From Membranipora membranacea (taxonomy: Eukaryota; Bryozoa; Gymnolaemata; Cheilostomatida; Membraniporidae): a DNA stretch of 64,000 nucleotides. Shown piece by piece: positions 23,143-38,100 of the stretch. The stretch lies in the NCBI GenBank assembly GCA_914767715.1, contig OU612073.1, positions 22,878,001 to 22,942,000 of the forward strand, read 5' to 3'. The notes under the pieces were generated by a model. It was given only the letters and a program-made list of their open reading frames with translations, did not search any database and had not been told where the DNA came from. Position 1 is the stretch's first letter. Each line of letters starts with the position of its first letter. The position numbers were made by a program, and so were the translations under genes.

Positions 23143-26100
23143 TTAGACCCAACAGGTGTCTGGATATCTTAGCTCAGTGAGGTAGAGTCCATGGGGAGAC
23201 ATGACATTAATTTCATGGGAGTTCAGACCTCGCTCCGGATGCTCAAGCATTTCTCTCAGCCTCTCAATTTTTAGCCTTCCATTCCCAACATCTGCCATTG
23301 CTCCAACCATGTAGCGAATCTTAAAACAGAAGGGGTTTATGACTGAGGAAATTCGAGTAGGTGATAAATTATGTTTTAGCGCGTCGTGAATTGGACCACA
23401 CAATCGTTGCTTGTATTGCTTGTACCGGTATTAACTCCATATATTAATCTGTATAATTGAGAGAGTTATTGTTCAATTGACGGAGTGTTCTAGCTAATAT
23501 GATCAGTACAAGGGCTACTGTGAGAGGCCTAACTTGATTGTCAGGGTTGCAATAAATGCAATGTTCATGTAAAACTAGCATTAAAGCATTCAAGAGTGAT
23601 CGTCTCAGTAGTTGGATAGGAGTGTCACTCAACCCACCTGTTTATGCATAAATCCCCTTCCAGCCACAGTAACATTAAACAGCTCAATATTGCCAGAATG
23701 AGCTCCATGAATCATTGTGCAATAGTGTGAATTTTCTGCAACAACAAAAACAGTGGTTATAACTGCTATGCAAAGTAAAGTAAAAGTGGCGCAAGACTCG
23801 CTGAACTCAAGGTATCTTCTGGTCAGCCGCTGCACCTATGGGGACTGTGAACTCTTCGACTGCTGAGGCAACTGACAAACCCCTGTGAAGTAAAACATCA
23901 TGCCAGCAATCTCTAACAAGCAAGCCTCATACCGGCGTGACAATTGCCTGGGTTAACAAGGTCTTAAAAAAAAACTAACTTAATAAAATATCTGTACTAT
24001 GCCAGACAGGACAGAAGCTTGTAGACCAGAACAAAGAAGTGCTATTATAGCATATGAACTCAGAAAATACAGTATTGACGTGGCTGCGCTTAGTGAGGTG
24101 AGATATCATGGCTGTGGGAGTATAAAAGAAGAAGCTGCAGGATTCATCATCGAAGAGGAAAACCATCCACTGAACCAAAGTTGGCTGATGAAGCTGTCGC
24201 ATGCAGTAAAATCACTGTCTCCCAGATGTACGGGGAACCCAAAGCAGTAAGCAATAGAATTAAATCCCTACCTACCACTGAAAAACGACTTCAACACCGG
24301 AGTTGGAACAGACAGGCCATCACATATTGCCACAAGTACTTGAAATTCAACAGCATTGGAGCAAACAGCAATGGAGAAATTCTGTTTTCCTTGTGCTCTG
24401 ATGACCAGCTTGTCATTACCAACACCAACAATGGAGCAATGACACCTGATTGACTTGAAGTATATCACTTCAGATATCCAAGATTTCCAGAACACCAGGG
24501 CCATGGGCGTCAGAAGGGGTACTCAGGGTGCTCAAATGAGCACCCTTTGGGAGGTTTAAAAATTTTTTTTTAACAATTGGAGTTGTTTATCCTTGTCAGT
24601 GTCAGAGGAACTCCTTGTAGCCAATAACTGGGCCAATCATTTTGCCCTGTTGTTGTTGTTGCCCTATCAACATAAATTCTTAATATTTCATCTGATCAAT
24701 TATCTACATTTATCAAACTTTTATAAAAAAAAAAGTTGTGTGGGAGAGGAAGATGCGTGAGCATAGTGTAGTTACTGGCAGCTTTTGCAGATCCCTATAA
24801 CTATGACCCAATCACCCAAGGCCTATAAAATAGCACTGACCCACTAGTGACCAGGAAGTCCATGTGTGAAACCAGGGGGAGGGGGTGGCTTCCACATTCC
24901 CTGGTGAAACACTAGTCCAGTCCCACCCAGGCCTCAACTAACTTGACTCAACTTCCACATATAATAATAACATAGGGAAGTGTAAGTCTAAGTCTAATGT
25001 AAACCAATGCTAGTGAGTTCATGGGCTTGGTGTAGCACTCTAAGTCACATAAAATGTGCTACTCAACTCACTATCACCACCAATGACTTGGAAAGTCAAT
25101 TGCTGTCATTCTTCCTACTATCTGAATTAAGGTTGATTTACCACATGAGGAAATTCTGTGAGTGAGCAGCCCTCCAGCCCAGATGGTTGCCTAGGCATAC
25201 ACTTAACCCCATGAAATAATTTAAGGGCAGTCTGAGCACCTCTACCAGCCCAAATGGGTGCTCAGTCAACCACTGCCTCGATGACATATCTACTTAATCC
25301 AATAGCGAAGAAGAAAGCAAAATATAAAACTAATACAAAAAAATATTGACAACAGATAGGCTAGACACTGATTCAGACATACTTGTACCAGGGAGCTACA
25401 GTTACAGCTCCTTGCTTGTATTAAAAAAACTTTGATGTGTTTGAATATTTTTGTACTATCGTTATTGTATTATACTAAGTAGCTACAGGATGAAGCGACG
25501 CAAAAATGCAACACCAACAAACAACATGGATATCACCCGCTTCTTTACCAAGTCACAAAGTTCAAGCCCGACAAGCCTCAACACGCCTAATCAATTCTTA
25601 GATGAAAGCAGGTGAGCAAATAACCATGTGATTCCTTCCTTGCTCTAAATATTATGCTATTTGATGTAACATTGCAAGTTACGGTGTGTTGTGATTTATG
25701 TCTCTGAATGTTGTATTGAACTTTTAGCAGCACTAATATGCCTCAAACCTCAGACAGTGGTGTCACAGGTAAATCAAAAAACAGTTATGGCTCTTAGCAT
25801 CCATAGTTATACCACGTTCACGTTGACGCTTGTCATGTTCGCTCTATCCTGCATTGCATGATTGAATCATACAGCTTTGCGAGTCATACAGCTTTGAACA
25901 ATACAGTGTAACGTTTACTTATACCATTTTCATATTTATGTTCAGTCAAGTCTAAAATAGCTTAAGTAACAACACAGCAAGTGACAGATGAGCAGCCCAA
26001 TCCAGAAGAATCTGCGAATGGTTTGAGCAGAGAAAGCAGAAAGGAAGGTATGATGTCATGTTTTGACACAATGATGGTGTAGAAAGCAAAGCAAGTGTCC

Positions 26101-29100
26101 TATTGTTCTCTTAGTTTCACCAGGATATGTGTGATCTGCTACGATAATTCATGAAAGCTAGCTGCAATGATTTAAATATCTGTTAGCCGTTTTCTATTGC
26201 ATATCATCCTAGTTTGTAGCTGTTTTGTTTTGTAGATACCGGTAACTCATCAACCGCCAATTCAGTTGATAGCGGCTCTTCAAAACCGATCAGCATAGCA
26301 GCCGATGTTGTAGGCAAGAAGCATAGAGTTTTCCTCGGCCCATCTTTGTGTAGCGTCTAATGCAGGCGATGTTGCGCTTGAGTCATTGGGGTTTGATAAA
26401 GCAGTGTAAAAAGAAGTGTCATCGGCATACTTGAGAAAAATTTGGAATACATAAATCATTACAATTACGCTATATTCACGATGAGGATCATTTCATCAAT
26501 GATTTGTTGAGTAAATGTCCATCTGGCAGATACCGTACAGTAAAACATAGAAGCTCACTGGGGAGAGACTGTTTTCTGCGTCATATCACTCTTATTTTAA
26601 ACGAAATACTTTTTTAGACAGAGATTTGATTTTTTATTCCAAGTGTCTTCGCTTTTTCTTGCTGATTCAAAGTGCCAGCAATTACACTGTATTTCGCGAC
26701 TCATTTTTTTTTTTTAATAATGCTGTCAGTGATAGTAATAAAATCCATCCATCCATCCAAATAAGCCATAGTATCGGCCCTAATTTCGTACCCTGTGGTG
26801 TACCAACATTTGATGGGATGAATGAAGATGAGTGGTTGGAGCTGAATCTAACAGACTGGAAGCGATCAGATAGGAAGTCAGCAACTAGTGCCGTTATATT
26901 CTCATTGAAGCAATGTCCCCTCATTTTGTTGACTAGTAGGTTTGGTTGTAGCCTGTCGAAGGCTTTAGAGAAGTCAACACCTGCCAGCTGGATGAACTTA
27001 GTGCTAGCTTTATCTAGGTCCTCGCTGAAGTCGTCCAATAGTTGTATCAGAGCGTCAACAGTGCCGATGTTTGGTTGGTAGGCGTATTGATTTGTATCAA
27101 CTATCTCTGTCAGCTTACTCTTCATTTTATTTGTAATAACTTCTTCTGACAGTTTGCCCAAGTGAAACAGTAGTGCAGGGGTGCCCAACCTATGGCTCAT
27201 GAGCCACCTCGGCTCATTTTGGCTTTTTGGGTGGCTCATTTTAATATTTGCAAATTTCATGCATTCAATTCATGCATGTACAATGTACATTAAATGTATG
27301 TATAGTGTATACAAGTTCATTGTACTGTGTGCCTGCATTGTAATATGTGTGTAGAGTTGTCTTCTTGCAGACTTGCCAACCTAAATTTTCCAAAATGCTT
27401 ACAAAAATTTGCAAAATGCTTACAAAACTCCAGGGCGCCTTATATGGCCAGAAATTGCCTCAAAATTTTTTCGCGCTACGCGCAGAATCTCACACAATGA
27501 CTTTGCTTTGGAATTTTTGCCGACACTTCTCAATTAATGAATATCATACACTGACTGTTTCCATGTTGTCTACACGCGACGTGGTCAGCTCATTTGGTTT
27601 AATTGATTTTTGAAATGGCTCATGTGAGAGAAAAGGTTGGGCACCCCTGCAGTAGTGAGATAGGGCGGTAATCCTTCATTTGAGTTGGTGCAGAGATTTT
27701 AGGGATAGGCTTGATCTGCGCCCGTTTCCACTTACGTGGGAACTCCATTGATGTCATCATTGTGTTTATTATATTTTGTAGTGGCACGCATATATCCTCA
27801 GAGCCATCAGTTGACACTTATGTTGGACAATCCTCTGTAGATGTGGTTTTATTGGTGTTTAGTCTATTTGATAATAATTTGATCTCACCAAGGCTCAGAG
27901 GGTCAAGTGCAGTAGCACTTGCTGGTAGGTTTGGATTCTCAGGGGTGTCAATGTAATCACCTCCAACACTAGCATAATACGCATTTAATCGATCACAGAA
28001 GACCTGTGGTAACATAGGCAGGCCATCTATGATGGGGGCGCAGTTTGTTTCTGGCTTTTGAGGTTTGGTGATGTTCCACCACTGCTACCACTACTGGTAT
28101 TTTGCTGGCTGTTAAGAGTTTCTTGGGCATAGTCTCGTTTGGCTGCTCTCACGGCCCTTTGCACTTTGGATCTAAGGCTACGCCACAAAGTTATCTTTTT
28201 CTTTCTGAAGGCTCGATCTCTGCTTTCTATTAGGTCGCGGGGACGGTTAGTCATCCACCCTGGTTGATCTGCTCTCAGTTTAACTGTTTTAAATGGGCAA
28301 TGCCGATCTAAGATTTGGTTTATTATATGATGGAGAGCTTCCACTTTAGAGTGGACTGTAATTGTAGCTGATAGTACGGCATTCCAGCTATATAAGAAGA
28401 TAACCTGGATATTGTTCTGAACTGCTTCCTAACTTCTCGACGTTAAATATTTTATAGCGATATGAGGACCTTTCTTGAGGCGAGTGTCACCAAGATGATC
28501 AAGGTTTTTCCATTTGCCTGTGAGATCTTGAAGCTGGTGCCAATTATAAATCCTCTCAACAAGGACAAATACTCTACAGCAGACAGGGCTCAGTTTTTTG
28601 ATATATTATTGTGGGCTTTGATTTCTTTTTTTTCAGTTCATTTGACTCTTCCACTCACTCACTCACTCAGGTGATGGAACGATTTAACTAACACCTTGAG
28701 ATATGAATTACTGCTGTTGATCTTAAATGATTAATCATCATCATTCTTATTGCTTTAGTCACCTGTGTCCGTTGACTATTGGCTCAAATTAAAACTGAAA
28801 AGAGGAGGAGATCGATATTCTACTCTGGTGTTGAGCTGGTATCTGGCTACGCTCTGGGTATGCTTCATCTTCCTCTGCAGGCTTTCAAGAGAGCCCTGGT
28901 GGCTCACCTCAGGGATGAAGTATCAACTCCGGCTACATGAGGGGCCTTGATCTGCGGTGGCCTGTGGTGGCCGCATGGAGGACGGACTTCTAGAACAGGA
29001 TTGCCTCAACTCTGGTCTCAGACTATCTAGTGCTCCTTTTTTATTGTTTTTCATTTTCAGTCCTACCTACTAAATTTTAATTGCTAAGACAATAAACCGA

Positions 29101-32100
29101 GACAAAAAAAAACAAAAAATCTTTCAATATCAATGTTCAAGTGTCTAAAGTCTTGGACTCGACCTGCTACTTCGTCAAAATTAATGATCTGGTATTGATA
29201 AGTGCTTTTTCCACAGGGAAAACACCAGCAGTTTATGCAGAGTGTCAAGCTTGGAGGACAGAGATGACGTGATAACTCCAACCCCTTCAGAAGACACTAT
29301 TTCTGAGTCAAAGCCTGTAAGCGTGGCGAGTGAGGCCTGCGATGACATCGTGTTCACAAGACCATCCAGCAATCCGATGAATAACTTTGTAATTATGCCG
29401 CAGAGACCTATCGCACCTCAGACACAACTAGGTGGTAGGCCAGATTCAACTCCGTCAAGAAAGAGGAATATGTCATCCTCTCAAGTAAGTGGCTCAGCCA
29501 AGAGGAGGAAGGGGTCAGAACCCGACCTTATCGAGGAGAGGATGGTGTTAGCATGCGAAAGATTTACAACCATGATGACTGAGAAGGATGCCAGTCCTAA
29601 CTCTCTTTTCAGCAGAGAGATTGTTCAACAACTTGACAAGATAACTGATGAAAGGAATCTTGAGACGGGAAAAAGGAAAATGAGAGACATATTCTATGAA
29701 ATTAGATTCGGTAGTAGTAGTGATGATAGCGTGTAGTGACAATGACTCAGATCATGAATCTGAAAAACAAAAAACAAAAGATTTTGGCAAATTTCATGGG
29801 ACACAACATACGAGTTCACCACTAATATTACTATCTACCTGACGATGTGGAACAGATCATAAAACTATCAAAGTTCCTCACAAGCATGGAGAGAGGCGAG
29901 ATATCTAAATACCAAGGGAAACTCTTGAGAAAATTCAAGTCCTGGAAAAAGAGAGAATGAAGTTAGCTGCTGTAGCACTGTGTTACGTGAATTTTAATTT
30001 CTGAGATCAGAACACGTAATAAATGTCAATAACTGCAAAGGGGCTTTGAAAGATTTTGATAAAAGATTACTAGTTACGCATTGAAGTGTCCCCTCTGAGG
30101 GTTTGAATATATTCCGGACTTCCTAGGGTTATGAGATGAGCTGAGGGGTGATCGCAGAGTTTTGACTTTGCTCTAAGGAATTCTCAGGTTTTCTTGTTTA
30201 TGTAGAGCATGGTGTCCTTCGCCGAGGCATCAAAGAAAGCTCAAATTTGTTAGTATTGTTATATCTATAAAATGGCATTTTCGGTTTTATGAATGTAACC
30301 ACATTGACATTTAGTTATTCAGGTCTATATGAGATATTGCTTGACAACCATTCCCTTTCATTCAAAGATCAGTCACCCAGCATTTCCAATGGGGTTGTGT
30401 CAGGAGTTGTCCCTTATTATAGGGGGCGCTGAACAGATGAGACCATAACTTGGCATTTTTTTATATAAGCTATCTATCATCCATCCATCCATCCATCCAT
30501 CCATCCATCCATCCATCCATCCAACCATCCATCCATCCATCCATCCATCCATCCATCCATCCACCCACCCACCCACCCACCCACCCATCCATCCATCCAT
30601 TGCTTGGATCAGAAGCTAATGCAGTGAAATCTATAGCCAAAATCTTATTGAAAATAATTAAAGGTTGTAGGCTTATTTCACACAAACTGAACTGAGGCCT
30701 CATTCATTCCAATTTTTTTAATCATTATTAAACTGTGATTATCTTTTTTTCTAACAGAGATACAGCTATATAGTTTTTTCATCATAAAATTCAGCTATGT
30801 CTGCTATAGCTGAATTTGATTTGTCTTTGCCAATTGTTCCCATCATCACTGTACAGGCAGCTGATTAGCATGCTGTCTCTTGGATTAACAGTGGATTATC
30901 TCTGGTTCAGATAATCAGATCAAAAGCCCCCTTGATTGTACTATGAGATAGATCATATCAAACAAACTCCTGAAGGTTTTTTTAAACTAGCTGTCCATTT
31001 CCGATCCCCGCTGACTTTTTTTAATTCATCCTAATTAATCAAAATTTTATGGGGCTTCGAGCAATAATAAGAAAGTATACGTTTTTGTGTGTATAATGAG
31101 AAAAACACAATCAAAATCAAATAACTGGTTGCCGAGATATTCACATGTAAAGAACTTTTTTTGAAAAGTGCACAAGATAGCTGTGTCTTTCCCTATTTAC
31201 ATCTCACCATCATTATATGATCCAACTCACAAGCACTCTTCCACATTAATTAAAACCTCTTACATACAAATTGACAAACAGTACAATATATTATGAATAG
31301 TACATCGGAGCCAAAGTAACATCCCAAAGCTATCCAAAAACACTTATCGCCTTATAACACATGGTGGACAGTGGGAAGATCTCAGCAATTCTCAGCCAGA
31401 TGGATCATGTACCTTCACTTTAAATAAGCAATTTCTACAATTAGTAACCAAGCTAAAATTTCACTGCAATTTCTCGCCATCAAACACATATTCATAAATT
31501 ATGTTAAATAAGCTTTGCAGAATGCTAGAAACTACTGCTAAAAACTCCCAAGTGACCTTGATCCTGAGTTGCCGAAATCCTCAACTTGAGAGCAGCCGCT
31601 CACTGCTTAAAAATCCGGAGGGATGGTATATGGACTGGGCCATCTTAAAGAAACCAGCTAGACTTTCACACAGCCAATATGCTCATCCAGCGACAGAAGT
31701 GCTTTGATCATGTGGTTACCCATAATCACTTGGACTTCTGCTAAATACTCCACATGAGCAGTGCCAGTCATTGCGTTTCAGTAACAGAATATCGCTGCAA
31801 GAGGAAACTATATTCGGTATTTTGACAGTCTTGGATTGACCCCCTACTCTGAAGATATCTCAAGCAGTAGCAAGTGAGTATTCTGTCATTTTTTCAGTAA
31901 TGGTGTTGAAAAATATTATTTGCAAAAAATTACATTTGAATTGGTTTATATTTCCCTTACCTTTTTGTATACAAGATTCAATAGTAAACATCGTCAGTTT
32001 CAAACCTCAGACACAATAATGGCAATAACCGAGTTAGGCGAGGTTAATCAGATTGAATGCGTTTCTATTGTTCAAGTCAACCAGTTGGTCAGTCTTCTTC

Positions 32101-35100
32101 CTACTATTCAGAAGCGCAAGTGGCGCAAACTCTACAGAGGTTCAGATAGAAGAGGAAAGAGAAGGGGAACCTTACTCAATTTTAGACTGCTAGAAAACTC
32201 TTATATATTAGGAAACATTTCAAAAGGCCCATTTATTCGAAGCTTTGATTCTATATTTTAGGTTTTGTGAAGACTCCTTATAACAATATACAGCTGCGAA
32301 GAGAGAATGTTCAGAGGCAAAAAGAAAAAGGTAGTACAACACATTGTGGCCTGTTCGCTCTTGCTAATCTAGTAGAAGTTCAGCATGGGGGAAACCCGCG
32401 CAAAAGCAGGCTGAGCCAGAAGTGTATGAGAATGCACTTATTCAAGTGCCTGTCGCAGCGGAAGTGGGAGCCCGACTCAAATCATTTACAGTGAGTTGAA
32501 ACCGATTGTGCCCTGGTCGAATATGTTTTTAGATCCCAACTCTAACCAATGTGTTCACAAAAAAACTCAAACTCATACAGTATCTCTCATCCTTTTACCA
32601 TACTAATTAAGCTGAAATTATTGTCAACATTCTTCTTGAATTAGAGAAATTAATTTATGTATCAAGGAGTAATTAATCCTTGTTCATACTAAATAATAGG
32701 AGCCATTCCCGTTCAACTGGTAAATGACTATTCACGCTTTAAATTTTAGGTCTAATGCATATGTCGTGTGGCATGGAACCCATCTGTATCTGGTAAAGAG
32801 GATATGGTGGAATGCCCTGAATGTGGGGAGTAGTATCACAAAGGGCCCAATAACAGGGGCATTAGAGAACTATACATGTATTGAGAGAGGGGTGGCTGTG
32901 CTCTAAACATTTTTTTTTTTTTTGTTTCTTTCTCAGATATGGGAATTTATAGTCATGTTTTATTGTTTGCATTCTTATGTATACACTTTTTATTATGCAG
33001 ACATCTTGGTCAGTACTTGATTTTATGCATTTAGAATAATTTTTGCTTCACTGTAGCACATGCACATTAATTACCATGTTCTGCCTCCAACAACCTTCAA
33101 CTTTGTGCTCCCGAGAGTGAAAACCGATTATTATCTAATATATGTTATTATGTATTATTATATTGTGTGATATGAAGTGATATCAGTATATGTGAAGCAT
33201 GTGTCAAAGGGGAAATGACATGGGGGAGGTTTGTCTCTGAGAGTATATCTAGTCTAATATGTCAGACAGTCACTTATGATAAAGTTTTGTCAGATTTGCA
33301 TTGTAAAAAAATTCAATGCTCAACTTGGCATTAACATAATAATATTATTAAGTCTATGGGCATGAATCATTGATGGTGGAAAAAGTGCTTCCCATAAGGG
33401 AAGGTAACTCCCATCCATTATGGTGTCACAGTATCCCTGAAGTGCTTGTTATTTGTAGTTCAATAAACATACAGAAAGCCCTTCAGTATGATTATTGATG
33501 ATGCCAAGGGACTAATAAGAAGACTAGCCAGAGCAGAGGCAATGAGAAAAAAAGAAAGCTGTAGAATATGAGAAATTTTGCCTCAAGGCTAGTCAAACAG
33601 TGTTGAGGCACACTTGGCAAACGAGTATGGCAACAAGGGTGATATGAAAACAGATATCAGGGGGCTAAAACACTTAGCATATCAGGGGTTTAGTTTTTAG
33701 ATGGGGGGTTCAAGCTTGGTTAGGTTGAGCAGGTAGTTACCAAGGATGTGCCAAGTGTGCCTAAGGCATCAATGGCATCACTTACACACTATACAATAAA
33801 TCTGTCTGGCAAGATTCCAGATAAGTGGTTTCGTGCGTATGGTGAGTACACACCAACAGGTAAGGCAGAGGGCCTGGGACAGGTGAGACCAATATCATTG
33901 CTTCTTCAGCGTTCTTATGAAAAACGCATTCATTGATCCATCAGCTCAAAAGGCGGGTATCCCAGGATTCCCTGGATGTGAGAATGTGAGCATGTCATTG
34001 TCAGCAATAAAATCTGCTACACGAGCCAATTCAAACCTTAAAGTGATCCGGTCAGCCAATGTCTATGGTTCTGTACCACACAGCACAATCGACTTTGCAC
34101 TAACATGCCACTTTGTGCCTGACCGGCTGAGGGTTATGGTCGAGCGCTACCATAAAAAGATTCAAGATACGATTCACCGCATCCACTTAGTACTTAATTA
34201 TGAGCTGGCAGTAGGCATCAGTATGGGTGTGCCATTGAATATGGAATGTGAATGGGACACAGGTTGCAAAAAAAGATCCCATCTCCAATGAGGGCCTATA
34301 TGGATGACATGACATAATATCCCAAAACAAAGCTCAGCTTGTAGCTTCAATCAATCTACTGCATGAGTTGATAGAAAGATGTGCGATGCGTTTCAAATCT
34401 AGCAAGAGACAGTCGCTTTCTTCGTGTGAAGGCAAATACCTACTTCATAGGCGAAGAGCATATACCTACATACATGGGCGGACCAGCCTGTAAAGAGCTA
34501 ACATGGAAAACTTTGTCAATCACAGACGAGTATTGTGGAAGTGAGGTAAGATAACAACACATTACAAGAAAGGGAAGATAACTGCATCAATGAATGGGAC
34601 CAATAGTAGACGACATAACGCCTCTAAAACGCATAGAACTCATAAACCAAACTACCTTTACAGAGCTATCACAAAAACATGCTATGAAACATGCTAAAAA
34701 GTTCAGATTGGCTGCTAAATCATATTGTGAAACTCTTCCTACAAGGTCCACTACCAAAGTAAATTAACAAAGAGCCTCTAAAGTAGCAGTCTGCGCATGT
34801 GCGAACTGTTGAGGTATACGTTCGTCTCTGCAGCATAGGGCTTGAACTAATTCAAAAAGAAGAGCTACCACTGTGGACAAATGAAAAAAAAGGATCTTAA
34901 ATGAACATCAACACATGTCCACAGGCCACAATGGATGAGTTGAGTGTCAACATCAGAAATCATCCTTGGAACGATCAAAGGTTTTGCCTTCAGAAGTTTG
35001 AAACCCAAACAGCCAATCGATTCACACCAAAAAGAAAACATTCCGTGAGATTGCCTTATCTAGTGGCACAAACGCAAGTCAGCCGCTTATGTTATGAGCA

Positions 35101-38100
35101 ATGTTGAGCTCTACTGACAGAAAATCAAGAAAGAATAGGCGAGAAAAAATATAAAAAGGAATCTTTTTGCAGTTGTGCAAAAGTTTTGGAAGGGTGTTGC
35201 TACTTGACACTGTCATCTTACAAAAAAACATGAAATGGTGAATTTGAGTATGAGGATCTAGGGAGTGAGTAACTAGACTGACCTTTTCTGACATGAATGC
35301 GACAGGATCGGATAACTCGACGTATTATATGCTGATCCCAGTCTCTAAGTCGCAGGTTAACCGCTGATCTAAACAAAGAGAAATCATTCACTCCATCCAG
35401 AATCTCAGAAGCAGCCATGAATTTGTCCTCATCAAAACCATCAACAGATTTCCTGAAATTGAAATGTTCACATGGTTATTTTAATTAGGCTACACACCAA
35501 CTCCCAATAAGTTCGTCCTGACCTATTGGCAAGTAAGGCCTTACTATTACATCTGTGTCGGTTACCTAATGAAAATTAAATAAAATGGAATCCCTCCCGC
35601 CTCACCCAATTTTTCTGGAAAAACAATTGATATATTGAGTAAACGTTATATCATGAATTTTCTACTACTACTCTCCTCAGTGAACGGCAGTAGTCTAGCA
35701 AAAATGGAAGTTTGCCCGCCCCCATGGCACAGCAGAGCTGAAAATAAACTTAAGTTAAAAAGTTAAAAATAAGTTATTTAGAATTGATCCCTGCCTCGTC
35801 TGATATGTAAATCTCAAATGAAAGAAAACTCTAACTCCCAACTTCTGTTGAACAACTTCCTCTGGCACAGATCTAATCATTCAGATTTTATTGGCCTTAC
35901 CTGACCTTTGAAGAGCTTTTGTCAAAAGTCTTAAGTAGCCCTCTTAAACCAGATTTCAACCACATACAACAACAGTTGTCCAAAATCACCTGTGATTACA
36001 CAAGCCATGTAATTTTATGAAAGAAAAGCTAAAAGATTTGTGTCTACTCTAATCTATAAACAAAGATGGTCTGACAATGTCTGGTAATTTGCTCTGAGCC
36101 AGATTACCATACTACTACATTAGGACAGTATAAAACTATAGATGTATAGTAACTAGAATTGCTGCGATCATAAATGCCACAAAACTTCAAGGGTGTGGAT
36201 GATATACACTCAGGTTGACGATTGAGTTTATGATGGATGGCCAATTGGCGATGTCATTATAAGTGCAAAATAAAATGGCTGTCCTTTCCATGCCACCTAT
36301 GAGGTAGGCGGCCGGAGTCTCGTCGTCCTATTATGTGGCAGAACTCCCCCAGAACCGGGCCTCTCGCCTCTTTGCTTGTATTTTGGTCACAACCGGGAAC
36401 TTAATGAGGTAGTGTGTAAAAGTAATCCACCAAGTAGTAAAAGATAAGTTATGAAAAGATCAGACCTCACCAGGACTTGAACTTGGGCCTCCCGTGCTAC
36501 AATCGATCATGCTAACCACTCACCTTCCACCTGATGCACTCATATTTAACTTGAACATAAACGGGTAAAGCATAATTTTGTTTAATTTTTAATGGCACAT
36601 ATTAGGCAATAATGTGTAAAAAATGTTACATGCACGCAACTGGATTTACTACACATATGTGGTTGAAGACAGGACTTTGATACAGCCATTTCTTCTATTT
36701 TCCAAAATAACCGTTTTTGAAAAAAGTGGTATGAGGCATTGGATATGGGTTTCTTTTATTTTTTATACACATGCGTTTATCATAAACAGAAAACTGAAGT
36801 TTTGTGGATAATGGAAGAAGCTATCATAATATGAGAAATTTAAAACATTTTTCCAGAGAAAAATTCTGAGGGTGTAATGTATGGTTTCCTATATTTGCTG
36901 TATAAAATGGGAGTATAATCAAAACAAATTATCGGCGTACTTACGTTTTGTGCGAGACCAGATTTCTGCCAAACGCATTGAGACTTTCCCTGTATAGCTG
37001 ATTATCTTTCTGATAATCATGTAAGGCTATTTTAAAAGTATAAGTCTTCTCTAGCACATCTCGGCTACAGTCAAACCCTTCAACAGCTCTTCTTATGCTG
37101 GTCACCCTATCAACAACATCACACAACACACTATTATATAATACAACACTAATGTATTTATCAACGTCCTGAGTTCATCTCAAGTTTACTGCTCAGTATA
37201 GTTTTTCTTTTCCTATCAACTATATCGCAAGTTACACGACACCAACATTTTCCGGTATTTTTTATTCCAATTTGAAGCCTTCTTCAAGTGTGATGTAGTG
37301 CTACACAGTTTACAGAGGTGGGCTACAATGCATGGTAAGGCTTATCAATTATTTCCTTGTATATTTGTAGTCTAGCTAGACCATAGACTTAATTCACTAG
37401 TATATTAGTAAATTAAGTCTATGGTCTAGATTTTCAGCTGTTGTTTTGTTCACAGTTGTATTTGAGCCAGATCATAGCAACAGCCATCATGGTAGCGCAG
37501 AAACAAATATCGGACCTACAGGGGTATCAAATGTGAGGCCATCAGAGGTTTAATCGTAGTTGAGTTGGATAATTTCATATTTTAAAAGACCAGCTCACCT
37601 TACTGATTCCTGTCTCAGGTAATGATTGAGCTTCCGGTGTAAGTCACTCAAGTCACATCTGAAAACACAACAAGCATAAACTCTATAACCAGAGCAATAC
37701 CAACAATCATAAGTATGTCCGAATATATTGAGGGATATGACGGGACACAGCAGCTCAGCTACAGCTCATACTATATACAGTCCTGGTACGTTGGCATACA
37801 TATTCAAGCTATGTCTATTTGTGTGATAAGTCAACAAATGCCTAATAATGATCTTAATTTACTTTACTAAAGCTAAGTTATTATTTGAATGGTTGTTGTT
37901 TAGGTCTATATAAATGGCAAGGCACAGCGTATGATCAGCAGGCTCTGTTCAACAATAAAATCTTTGATGACTTACTTATCCGGTGGGTAGAACTGGAAGG
38001 CATTCTTAACAGCATGCACACCTGCGTCCGTCCTACAAGCCAACTTAAGTGAGATGCTGTCTGTATCTGCAGACTGCAGACAGGATCTAAGTGCATTCTA

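Noticed and set aside
23444-23632. 62-codon minus-strand frame
   Set aside because: Falls in the last PUSL1 intron, between well-supported exons.
30400-30703. open frames reading DGWM or SIHP repeats
   Set aside because: Artefacts of the ATCC microsatellite.
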